Shown: positions 49,595-58,500 of the stretch, piece after piece
Layout: every line of letters begins with the position of its first letter
Numbering within the stretch: the stretch's first letter is position 1
DNA from: Peribacillus frigoritolerans
GTDB taxonomy: Bacteria > Bacillota > Bacilli > Bacillales > DSM-1321
Length of the DNA: 64,000 nt
Assembly (NCBI RefSeq): GCF_030676415.1
Contig: NZ_JAUUTW010000012.1
Coordinates: forward strand, 1 to 64,000
Direction: 5' to 3'
Notes under the pieces: generated by a model
What the model saw: the letters and a program-made list of their open reading frames with translations, nothing else
The model's database searches: none
What the model was told of the DNA's origin: nothing
Position numbers and translations under genes: made by a program

Positions 49595-50152
49595 TTATGC
49601 ACGTGATACGTAAGAACCTTCATTTGTATTGATCAATAGTTTGTCACCTTGGTTGATGAAGAATGGAACTTGAACCGAAAGGCCCGTCTCAAGTACGGCT
49701 GTTTTCGTGCCGCCTGAAGATGTATCGCCTTTAATTCCCGGCTCAGTCTCCGCCACTTCAAGTTCCACTGTGTTTGGAAGCTCGACCCCAAGTGTTTCCG
49801 CTTGGAAAGTCATGATATGTACTTCCATATTTTCCTTAAGGAATTTAAGTTCACGTTCAATGCTTGAAGCAGGCAGCTCGATTTGATCATACGTTTCGTT
49901 ATCCATGAATACATGGCTGTCTCCACTAGCATAAAGGTACTGCATCTTGCGGTTTTCGATATGTGCTTTAGCAACTTTTTCACCAGCACGGAATGTTTTC
50001 TCTTGGATTGAACCCGTACGAAGGTTACGAAGTTTAGAACGTACAAAAGCTGCACCTTTACCAGGCTTAACGTGTTGGAACTCGATTACCTGCCAAATTC
50101 CATTATCTACTTCAATCGTAACACCCGTGCGAAAATCGTTTACAGAAATCAT
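49595..50152 (-). CDS. efp: Translation elongation factor P
   Basis: 185-residue three-domain factor that relieves ribosome stalling at polyproline. The modified Lys lies in [17 protein letters not shown] (Lys32 region). The C-terminal signature is [22 protein letters not shown]. Ribosome site AGGAGG precedes ATG. It follows the Xaa-Pro peptidase gene after 26 bases, a common pairing. Its terminator has been interrupted by a mobile element. Confidence 0.97.
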   Translation of the reverse strand: MISVNDFRTGVTIEVDNGIWQVIEFQHVKPGKGAAFVRSKLRNLRTGSIQEKTFRAGEKVAKAHIENRKMQYLYASGDSHVFMDNETYDQIELPASSIERELKFLKENMEVHIMTFQAETLGVELPNTVELEVAETEPGIKGDTSSGGTKTAVLETGLSVQVPFFINQGDKLLINTNEGSYVSRA

Positions 50153-50178
50153 AAATTTGTCCTCCTACATGTACATGT

Positions 50179-51240
50179 TTACAGAATGATTAACTCTTTG
50201 GTTGAATGAGTAAGTGCTTCGTTACCTTCAATTGTAACGATTGTATCATCTTCAATCCGCACTCCGCCTACCCCCGGTAAATAAATGCCCGGTTCAACGG
50301 TTACAGCCATACCTGGTTCTAAAATGATATCAGACCTTAAGGATAATGCTGGACCTTCATGAACTTCAAGACCGATTCCATGTCCGGTCGAATGTCCAAA
50401 ATACTGCCCATATCCCTTTTCTTCAATTAGATTACGAGTTAGTGCATCCGCTTCCCTGCCAGTCATGCCAGGTTTGATCCCAGCCATTCCTCGCAGTTGA
50501 GCTTCTAAAACAATGTCATAAATATTAATAAGTTCTTCACTTGGCTTGCCAACTGCTAATGTCCTAGTGATGTCAGACACATACCCGTTATAGTATGCCC
50601 CGTAATCCAATGTGACAAAATCGCCTTTTTCGATGATTTTATCCGTAGCCACTCCATGCGGAAGTGCGGATCTGATGCCGGATGCAACAATGATATCGAA
50701 GGAAGAAGATGTTGCCCCTTGTTTCCTCATAAAGAATTCAAGTTCATTGGATACATCAAGTTCCGAGATCCCTGGACGCAGGAAATTCAGAATATGTGTA
50801 TACGCAGCATCAGCAATAGCAGCCGCTTCCTTTAATATCTTAATCTCTGATGAAGTCTTTATCAAGCGTAAATTCTCAATAACCCCCGACACCGGCAAAA
50901 GTTGACCATCAATGGCGGCTTCGTATACCTTATATGTAGCATAAGTCAGGTGCTCTTGCTCAAAGCCCAGCTTGCCGATATTCATCGCCTTAGCCTGCTT
51001 GCCGACTTCTTCGATGATGGTTCCTTTGTGTTGAACGATCTCATAGTCCGGTGCCTGCTTGCCCGCTTGTTCCACGTATCTGAAATCAGTGATGAATTTA
51101 GCTTCCTTTTGAGAAATAAGGACAACGCCTGCACTTCCCGTAAAGTTGGTCATGTATCGGCGGTTATATGTACTGGTGATCAAAAAACCATCAATGCCCA
51201 CCTTTTCCATTGAGGCTCTTAAGCGCATTAGTTTATTCAT
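50179..51240 (-). CDS. Xaa-Pro peptidase (M24B family, YqhT)
   Basis: 353-residue metalloaminopeptidase for X-Pro peptides. An N-terminal creatinase-like domain (1-125) precedes the pita-bread catalytic domain. Metal ligands are visible in LDYGAYYNGYVSDITRT, HSTGHGIGLEVHEGP, EPGIYLPG and GVRIEDD. The start codon abuts the aroQ stop (51241), so the genes are coupled. Confidence 0.94.
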   Translation of the reverse strand: MNKLMRLRASMEKVGIDGFLITSTYNRRYMTNFTGSAGVVLISQKEAKFITDFRYVEQAGKQAPDYEIVQHKGTIIEEVGKQAKAMNIGKLGFEQEHLTYATYKVYEAAIDGQLLPVSGVIENLRLIKTSSEIKILKEAAAIADAAYTHILNFLRPGISELDVSNELEFFMRKQGATSSSFDIIVASGIRSALPHGVATDKIIEKGDFVTLDYGAYYNGYVSDITRTLAVGKPSEELINIYDIVLEAQLRGMAGIKPGMTGREADALTRNLIEEKGYGQYFGHSTGHGIGLEVHEGPALSLRSDIILEPGMAVTVEPGIYLPGVGGVRIEDDTIVTIEGNEALTHSTKELIIL

Positions 51241-51690
51241 TTAATTTCTCCCCTTTGCAATCTTTGTGATCGCCTGCAACGCCAATTCATATCCGTGTAT
51301 CCCCAAGCCGACAATCTGTCCCGCCGATACCGCTGCGGTTACTGATTCATGCCGAAAGCTTTCACGGGCATGTATGTTCGAAATATGCACTTCCACCACT
51401 GGAACATCAATTCCGGCTATTGCATCACGAATCGCATAGCTATAATGAGTAAAAGCTCCAGGATTAATGATAATCCCGTCGATCCCATGATCCTCTGCCC
51501 AATGGAGCTTGTCGATAATCGCTCCTTCATGGTTAGTTTGAAAAGAGGTTAATTCCACATTTAACCCTTGAGCTTGCTGCATTAATTGCGCTTCCACATC
51601 CGTAAGCGTCGAGGATCCATAATGCGCAGGTTCCCGCTTCCCCAAGCGATTTAAATTCGGACCATTGATTAGTAAGATTTTTGTCATCAT
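51241..51690 (-). CDS. aroQ: 3-dehydroquinate dehydratase, type II
   Basis: Shikimate-pathway dodecameric dehydratase, about 149 residues. Active-site signature INGPNLNRLGKREPAHYGS (catalytic Tyr and Arg), TNHEGAIIDKLH, NPGAFTHYSYAIRDAI and HISNIHARESFRH are all present. An upstream start at 51705 is replaced by the ATG-ATG pair at 51690/51687, which has AGGTG at proper distance. Confidence 0.96.
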   Translation of the reverse strand: MMTKILLINGPNLNRLGKREPAHYGSSTLTDVEAQLMQQAQGLNVELTSFQTNHEGAIIDKLHWAEDHGIDGIIINPGAFTHYSYAIRDAIAGIDVPVVEVHISNIHARESFRHESVTAAVSAGQIVGLGIHGYELALQAITKIAKGRN

Positions 51691-51781
51691 CAAACACCTG
51701 CTCATGTTAAAAGAATGCTTTCCATGAACATTCTATCATAATTCCAAATTGTCTTACTACTTTTTTACAGCCAAGAAGCAA

Positions 51782-52294
51782 TCAGCTTTCCGATTGCTTC
51801 TCGGCTTTGTTTTTTTGACGTATATATTCCTGATGATCGTATGATATGGAAAACCCTACAAAAAGACCGTATATAATAAAAATGCAGACACTTGTTATAA
51901 CCGTATTTGCTGACATTTTAGAAAAGGTTGGCAAATCGGCGAACATCGGTTTTAGGACAAATACCAGCAAAGCCCAGCAAGCCACTCCCAATAAAATACC
52001 CGGAAAAATACTCTTCATCCTTTTAAAAAGACTATAGTATATAAAAGCAATCCCCACGGATAGAATTCCGAATAAAATTATGGTCATTACCGTACCGAGC
52101 CAATGATCGATCCAGGCCATATTGGACCACGAAGTTAGTATGAATTTTGGGCTAAAATCCATAAAGTTAACATAATGGGCTATGATTCCGATAAAACTGG
52201 CTAAAGCCCCCCCAACAAAACCGACAGCAAGTACATTGTAGATCAACATGCTTTGATATTCCTGTTGAATTTGTCCATTTTCATTAGAAGACAT
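51782..52294 (-). CDS. yqhR: YqhR family membrane protein
   Basis: 170 residues with four hydrophobic segments (VLAVGFVGGALASFIGIIAHYV, GTVMTIILFGILSVGIAFIYY and two later) and a charged C-terminal tail. Matches B. subtilis YqhR in size and position; function unknown. GGAGG is eight bases before ATG at 52294; the upstream GTG overlaps that site and is rejected. Confidence 0.88.
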   Translation of the reverse strand: MSSNENGQIQQEYQSMLIYNVLAVGFVGGALASFIGIIAHYVNFMDFSPKFILTSWSNMAWIDHWLGTVMTIILFGILSVGIAFIYYSLFKRMKSIFPGILLGVACWALLVFVLKPMFADLPTFSKMSANTVITSVCIFIIYGLFVGFSISYDHQEYIRQKNKAEKQSES

Positions 52295-52303
52295 ATCAAT
52301 CAC

Positions 52304-52627
52304 CTCCGCTACGTAGTATGCCCTTTGTTAAATAGAACTATTTTTTTTTATTCTTAGGAAGGAGAATCACTAGAGGTTTTGTGATTTATTCGGTATGATT
52401 AAATCATAAATAATCTACTTTTTTCAGAGGAAAATACCCATCCTCTGTTGAAGTTTATAATGTACACAGGATTATACCTTCCTGTGATTCAACATTCATA
52501 AAGTAATTGCAGGGTTAAAGCTTCCATTCCATTTTGGAGAAGCGTCTTTAAGCCTTGTGATGCTTGATAATAAACATGTTAGCACCCTTGAGAGAGCTAC
52601 GTGAATAACTATTAGGTTGGTGTAGAA
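52304..52627. other. Divergent intergenic region yqhR / yqhQ
   Basis: 324 bases between divergent genes. Holds a small hairpin (CAGAGG..CCTCTG, 52425-52447), a TATAAT at 52456-52461 on the plus strand without a convincing -35, and a weak ACAGGA..TCCTGT inverted repeat. No gene seen. Confidence 0.4.
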
Positions 52628-53581
52628 ATGTCTGAGGTTCAAAAACCCGTTTATGGAGGGCAGGCTGTAGTGGAAGGCGTCATGTTCGGCGGCAAACATC
52701 ACACAGTCACTGCGGTACGCCGCAAAGATTCGACGATTGTATATTATCATCTGCCGCGTGAATCGAAACCTGTTATCAACCGCTTAAAAAAAGTACCGTT
52801 TCTACGGGGTATCGTATCACTGATTCAGTCAAGTGCCACCGGCTCGAAACATCTGAACTTTTCAACTGAACAGTATGAAGAAGATGACGGGGAAAAGCAG
52901 GAAGAAAAGAAAAAAGAAACGAAAGAATCTTCTAAAATAAGTGTATGGCTTGGAGTTGCCGTAATCGGTGTTCTTTCCTTCCTATTCGGGAAGCTGCTGT
53001 TCACCTTGATTCCAGTCTTTCTTGCCGAATTGACAAGACCCATCTTCAGCGGCCATATGGCCCAGGTTTTAATGGAAAGCTTGTTCAAGTTGATATTATT
53101 GCTGGTATACATTTACGCAGTATCCATGACGCCATTGATCAAGCGGGTCTTTCAGTATCACGGAGCAGAGCATAAGGTGATCAATTGCTTTGAAAGCGGA
53201 AAAGAATTGACCGTTGCAAATGTGCAGGCAAGTTCACGCCTTCATTATCGCTGTGGCAGCAGCTTTATTTTATTTACAGTCATTGTTGGTATGTTCGTCT
53301 ATATGCTCGTTCCGATTGATCCATTATGGCTTCGTGTCGTGGATCGCATTTTGCTCATCCCCGTCGTGCTTGGCATAGCCTTCGAGGTATTGCAGTTGAC
53401 CAACAAAGTAAGGGATATTCCCATTCTGCGTTACCTTGGCTATCCCGGCCTTTGGCTTCAGTTATTAACAACCAAAGCCCCTACCGATGATCAAGTCGAA
53501 GTCGCATTGGCATCCTTCCAAGAACTGTCAAGGATGGAAAAAGAGACCGAAAAAGGTTTAGAATCGGATGTAATTGTGTAA
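52628..53581 (+). CDS. yqhQ: DUF1385 membrane protein YqhQ
   Basis: 317 residues. N-terminal VYGGQAVVEGVMFGGK and the mid-protein segment QYHGAEHKVINCFESG are DUF1385 hallmarks. About four membrane helices, with a charged, Lys/Glu-rich loop near residues 82-100. A conserved Cys-containing RLHYRCGSSFI is present. Function not established. Plus strand, opposite to yqhR. Confidence 0.92.
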   Translation: MSEVQKPVYGGQAVVEGVMFGGKHHTVTAVRRKDSTIVYYHLPRESKPVINRLKKVPFLRGIVSLIQSSATGSKHLNFSTEQYEEDDGEKQEEKKKETKESSKISVWLGVAVIGVLSFLFGKLLFTLIPVFLAELTRPIFSGHMAQVLMESLFKLILLLVYIYAVSMTPLIKRVFQYHGAEHKVINCFESGKELTVANVQASSRLHYRCGSSFILFTVIVGMFVYMLVPIDPLWLRVVDRILLIPVVLGIAFEVLQLTNKVRDIPILRYLGYPGLWLQLLTTKAPTDDQVEVALASFQELSRMEKETEKGLESDVIV

Positions 53582-53718
53582 AACATCTATACACATTTTG
53601 ATGATGAAAAATCATATACTAACTAAGGGAATGACCTTCATTTTTTTCAAATATTTTACATGAATAATGTTTAAAATAAGCTAAAAATGCTTATGATGCT
53701 CTTAAGGAGGTGTCTTTG

Positions 53719-54093
53719 TTGAAACGTTTCATATCTTTCATGATATACGGAATCATCGCCCTCGGAGTCCTCGGACTTATGAGCCGACTATTTAATGACC
53801 CGATTGGCTTTTTTAGAAACATTCTCATAATAGCCATTGTCGCAGGGATTATTTATATGATTTATACCGGATTAACAAAGGGAAAACCAGTTAAGAAAGA
53901 GCAGCAAGCATTTCGAAAGGCTGCCCGCCAATCGAAAAAAAGGCTAAAAAACCGAACTTCGAAAAAAGATAATGTGGCTAGCTTCTCTGCAGCAAAATCA
54001 TCAAAGAAAATAAAATGGAGAAAGAAAACGGATAGTCACTTAACCGTCATCGAAGGGAAAAAGAATAAAAAGAAAAATCGGGCTTCTTTTTAA
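53719..54093 (+). CDS. yqhP: YqhP-like membrane protein (SA1362 family)
   Basis: 124 residues: two N-terminal hydrophobic helices (FISFMIYGIIALGVLGLM and ILIIAIVAGIIYMIYTGL) and a strongly basic C-terminal half (about 35 Lys/Arg). An AAGGAGG site precedes TTG at 53719 by eight bases; the GTG at 53710 overlaps the site and is rejected. Function unknown. Matches yqhP by position after yqhQ. It is the last core gene before the mobile/NRPS region. Confidence 0.8.
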   Translation: MKRFISFMIYGIIALGVLGLMSRLFNDPIGFFRNILIIAIVAGIIYMIYTGLTKGKPVKKEQQAFRKAARQSKKRLKNRTSKKDNVASFSAAKSSKKIKWRKKTDSHLTVIEGKKNKKKNRASF

Positions 54094-54100
54094 GAGCCCG
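54079..54100 (+). terminator. yqhP terminator hairpin
   Basis: CGGGCT / AGCCCG stem overlapping the yqhP stop codon; no T-run of its own. The IS end begins directly after it. Confidence 0.65.
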
Positions 54101-55382
54101 ATTCAGACTGTAGACAGACTCGATAAAAAACGAGTTTATCTACAGTCTTTTTTATTTTAAAATGGGATTATCAAAATTATTGGGGTGCTTACGATGTTAT
54201 CAAAACATAATTCTATTCAAAGAGATCAACTTGAAATGATTGCACTGGATCAACTTGTGCCAGCGAACCACTTGGTTCTCAAGATTGATGCTGCGATTGA
54301 TTTTTCGTTTATTAATCCTTTAATGGAAGATATGTACTCCGATGTTGGTCGCCCCAAGTATTGATCCGGTGATTTTAATCAAAATGACGTTTATTCAATA
54401 TATTCCGCATTCGTTCGATGCGTAAAACCATTGAAGAAGTTGAAACAAATATGGAAAATCGTTGGTTCTTAGGATACGGTTTCCATGATAAAGTTCCCCA
54501 CTTCTCAACGTTCGGGAAAAATTATGTGCAAACGTTTTAAAGATACGGACCTGTTTGAACAGATTTTCTATCGTATCTTAATGACAGCTGCCGAAAGAAA
54601 GTCAATAAGTGCTGAGCACGTATTCGTTGACTTCACGCCGTGAAAGCCAGTGCGAATAAGCGGAAATTTGAAAAAAAAATCGTTCGCAAGGAAACACGAG
54701 CGGATCAAGGATGTCTTCAAGTAGAAATAAATCAAGATCGTGAAAACCATGATAAAAAATCTTTTCCACCGGATAATTTAATAAGGAAGAAACCAAAGAA
54801 ATTAAAGAAAGTACAACTGCCCCTGAGAGTGGCTACTATGTCAATGATGAACGAACAGGACAGTTTGCCTATTGCGGCCGCAGACCCCAACGGTTTTGTG
54901 CCAGGGACGATTGTAACACCTGGAAATACGCATGATAGTCATATCTTAGAGCCACTTGTTGAACAAGTAATTGAAAAAGTTAGGAAACCAGAAGCTATTG
55001 CTGCAGATGCAGCTTATAAAACACCGGCGATTACAAGCTACCTATTTGGCAATAAAATTGGAAGAAGCAGATCATCTGCGTCATCATCAAGATGTAAAAC
55101 CTATCTATGCGAAACGTAAAGAAACGATTGAGCGTGTTTTCGCAGATGCAAAAGAAAAGCATGGCATGCATTGGACTTTAAAAATTGTCGATGCAGGCGA
55201 TGCTCACTTTCGCTGCCATTAATTTAAAGAAGATGGCCAATTGGACATGGCAAGGTCCAAAAATGGCCTAACAGAGTGGGCCCGTAGAGCCCCAATCTCT
55301 TAACCTTGGGCCGAAATTCAAAGGGAATTTTAAAAGGGGTTCGGAATTTTATAATTCCGAACCCCTTTGTCTACAAACCGAG
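54101..55382 (+). mobile_element. Decayed IS1182-type insertion sequence
   Basis: Left end (CAGACTGTAGACAGACTCG, with hairpin 54105-54148 and a T-run) and right end (TTGTCTACAAACCGAG, ending 55382) are imperfect inverted repeats around a broken transposase gene. The right 125 bases match the IS end at 1-126. At about 1.28 kb it is shorter than intact members because of an internal deletion. The hairpin flanking the left side (54079-54100) and the one flanking the right side (55383-55410) differ in sequence. Confidence 0.85.
54194..55271 (+). pseudogene. IS1182-family transposase, frameshifted and internally deleted
   Basis: Starts MLSKHNSIQRDQLEMIALDQ, the N terminus typical of this family. 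A one-base insertion near 54352 breaks the frame (GRP-SIDP expected), further small indels follow near 54405 and 54528, and stop codons interrupt all frames. The middle (KASANKRKFEKKIVRKETRA, GFVPGTIVTPGNTHDSHILE) is recognisable in shifted frames. About 100 residues are missing where EEADHLRHHQDVKPIYAKRK follows too early (near 55060). The C terminus ANWTWQGPKMA is intact. It cannot make an active protein; mobility would need an intact copy elsewhere. Confidence 0.88.
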
Positions 55383-55416
55383 AGCACTGATTGTTAAATC
55401 AGTGCTCTCTTATACT
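55381..55416. terminator. Hairpin between the IS end and the NRPS gene
   Basis: AGCACTGATT-GTT-AAATCAGTGCT perfect stem extended by GAG/CTC. It directly abuts the IS right end and lies about 175 bases past the synthetase stop. Plausible terminator, though T-runs are poor on both sides. Confidence 0.6.
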
Positions 55417-55434
55417 TATTTAAAAAGATAGTTA

Positions 55435-55554
55435 CTAAGTTTGCTGATTATTTTTATTTACGTCAAAAGCGTAGTAAGAACACAATTTTTCAATTCGTTT
55501 TTCTATTAGCTGCAACGCATGCTTATTGGCATTTTCTAGCTCATTCTTTTCCAA
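55435..55554 (-). CDS. Unidentified short open frame downstream of the synthetase
   Basis: Reads about 39 residues from a TTG (LEKNELENANKHALQLIEKR...NNQQT). The frame stays open upstream to about 55597 but has no convincing start codon or ribosome site. Rich in Lys/Asn/Glu, probably helical. It may be the tail of a gene truncated by rearrangement, or chance. Not recognised. Confidence 0.2.
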   Translation of the reverse strand: MEKNELENANKHALQLIEKRIEKLCSYYAFDVNKNNQQT

Positions 55555-55588
55555 CTTAGACGTTATCGAAGCATAATCTGTATATCCC

Positions 55589-58500
55589 TCAGTACGCTCC
55601 CTCTACCCCTTCTAATTCATTTACGAGATATTTGCCTATCTTTTCCACCGCTGGGGAGAAGACGATCTCCTCGTGCGACCCTGGCACCGAATACTTATTC
55701 ACTTTCCCCTGTAATAACGGCTTCCATTCCGTGAACAACTCTATGCCTTCTTCAGCACTGAAGTAGATGACCTCCCCAAAATATGGCGTTAAAACATGTT
55801 CTGCCATTAAATTTAGACACTTCCTGTGAGCATTGGTAATCTGCTTTAGACTCGTAAGATCCGCATCGTGCGGGAGCACTCCCTCCACAATCAACTGATC
55901 AACAAGCATTTCCTGTTGATGAACGAGCTCTTCTTCCTGCTCCACTAGCTCTAAATGGATGAAATGCTTCAATATATAAGATAGCATTTCATCCTCTGTC
56001 TTGTAATCCTGTTCTGAAGGCACCTTGGTATCCATGAGTACCAACACCTCAACTTCTTCTCCCTGGTTCCGTAACATAGTTGCGATTTCATAGGCGATGG
56101 CACCGCCCAGAGACCATCCTCCCAGACGATACGGCCCCTCTGGCTGAGCGCGCTTCATTTCCTCGATGTAGAGTTGAACTACTTCCGATAAAGTCAACCC
56201 GTTCATTCCTTCTTTCTCTACGAGAGGATTCTGTAGACCATAAAATGAGCAGTGATCCTTGAGTAACCTTGCTAGCTGAATGTAACAGAATACATTACCC
56301 ATAAACGGATGAACACAGAAGAAAGGTCTTTTCTCTGATTCTTGTAGTGGAACCAGAACCGATAACGATTTTGCCATACCATGATTCTCACGGATGAGAT
56401 AAGCGATCCCTTCCACTGTCGGGTTCTTAATCAGTGCGGACACCTTAATCTCTTTTCCAAATTTCTCTCTGACCTTTGAAATCAATTTGATTACAAGGAG
56501 AGAGTGACCCCCTCTATTGAAGAAATCATCGTTTACATGGACATCTTCTATCTGTAGCAAATCCTGCCAGATCGTAATCAGCTGATACTCGATTTCATCC
56601 CGTGGGATGATTGGTGTAGAAAAGGTACTTTCTCTTTGAATCGTTAAGCTGTTCAGTGCCTTTCGATCAACCTTCCCATTTGTTGTAAGCGGAATCGCGT
56701 CTACCTCAATAAAGTGTGCAGGAACCATATAATTCGGTACTTGTCTCTTGAGATGCTCACGCCATTCAAGCATACTTCCTTCACCCACCACATAGGCAAC
56801 CAATCTCTGATCTCCTGTTTGGTCCTCTCTTATCAAGACTACTGCCTCTTTCACCGATGGATGACTTTCTAAATTCGCTTCAATCTCTCCAAGCTCAATC
56901 CGGAAGCCTCGAATTTTCACTTGATTATCGATTCTTCCCAGATAATCCAAATGGCCATCAGCTAAATAGCGGACCAGATCTCCCGTCCGGTATAACCGTT
57001 CCCCTTCATTAAATGGATGAGGAATAAAACGTTCGGACGTTAACTCTGGACGATTCAAATACCCTCTCGCTAGGCCTGCTCCACCGATATAAAGTTCACC
57101 CGTTACACCAACTGGAACAGGTAACCGATTTCCATCTAATACATAGGCTTGAACGTTCGGCAACGGACGCCCAATGGTTACTCGCTTGCTATCTTTTTTG
57201 ATACGATAGCATGTCGCATCAACCGTACATTCTGTAGGACCATATACATTATAAAAATGGATATGGTCCTCCTCTACTAGTTGTTCCCACAGTGATGGCA
57301 TAATCGCTTCTCCACCGACTAGTACCTTGCTTGGAACATGAACACTATCGTTTGTTTCTAACAACCCCTCATCTATGAGTAATTGGAGTAGTGAAGGTGT
57401 TATATCGAACATTTCCAACTTATTCTCCCGAATATAAGATACAAACTGTTGAGGATCACTGCGAACTTCGTTTGAAATAATATACAAACTAGAACCGTAC
57501 AAAAGCATTTGTAATTGTTTAACGGATGAATCAAAGGCGATTGAGGCATTTAGACCAACGCGCATGTTAACAGGTATCACATGCGAAAAAACCTCTTTCT
57601 GTAAACCATAGGATAGATTTAATACCGAATGATGCTGCACCAAAACCCCTTTTGGATTCCCGGTCGAACCTGAAGTGTAGATAACATACGCCAAGTTTTC
57701 TCCTGTCACTTTACATATTGGTGAAAGGGTGCTTTCTCGTGAGATCATCGCTTGATCCCGATCTAAACAAACTGCTTCAACTTCTTCAGGTATCCAACCT
57801 TTTAATGCTTCGTTCGTGACCAATACTTGAATCCCTGTGTCCTCCAAAATATATCGTAGGTGACTTTCTGGATACGATGGATCCAACGGAACATAGGCTG
57901 ATCCAGCTTTCAAGATTCCCATGAGACCGACAATCATCTCAACTGAACGTTGGAAACAAAGCCCGACCATTGATTCGGTCCCAATCCCACATTTATGGAG
58001 ATAATGGGCCAATTGGTTTGCTTTTTCATTCAGCTCTCGATACGTCAACTGATGATTTTCATCCACTACCGCCACCGTGTCAGGTGTACGATTCACTTGA
58101 TCTTCAAACAGTTTGTGGATCACACTCTCACGTGGATACGCTGCTGCATTATCATTCCATTCTTCCAGTAGTTGTTTCTGTTCTATTTCCGTAACATACA
58201 CCAGCTCCGACAGAGTTTGATCAACGTTCTCGATCATTCGCTTTAACACCTGGCTTAAATGACCCAGCATCCGTTCAATAGTGAGGCCATTAAACTTGCT
58301 ACGATCATACTTCAACTTTAACAACAACTGGCTTTCTGGAACAACTGTCAATCCTAATGGATAATGAGTTTGCTCTACTCCTTCCAACTCACCAATTTCT
58401 AGATTTCCTGAAGACTCCTCTTTCACTGGGTAGTTTTCAAACACATACAAGGTATGGAACAGCGGGGTTCCTCTAGGAACTTCACTCCATCCTTGAATCT

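Noticed and set aside
54640..55119. 159-codon plus-strand frame as a separate gene
   Set aside because: It is a piece of the broken IS1182 transposase in a shifted frame.
1..55382. Composite transposon bounded by the two IS1182-type copies
   Set aside because: The 54 kb between them is conserved core chromosome with essential genes in ancestral order, so it is not a mobile unit.
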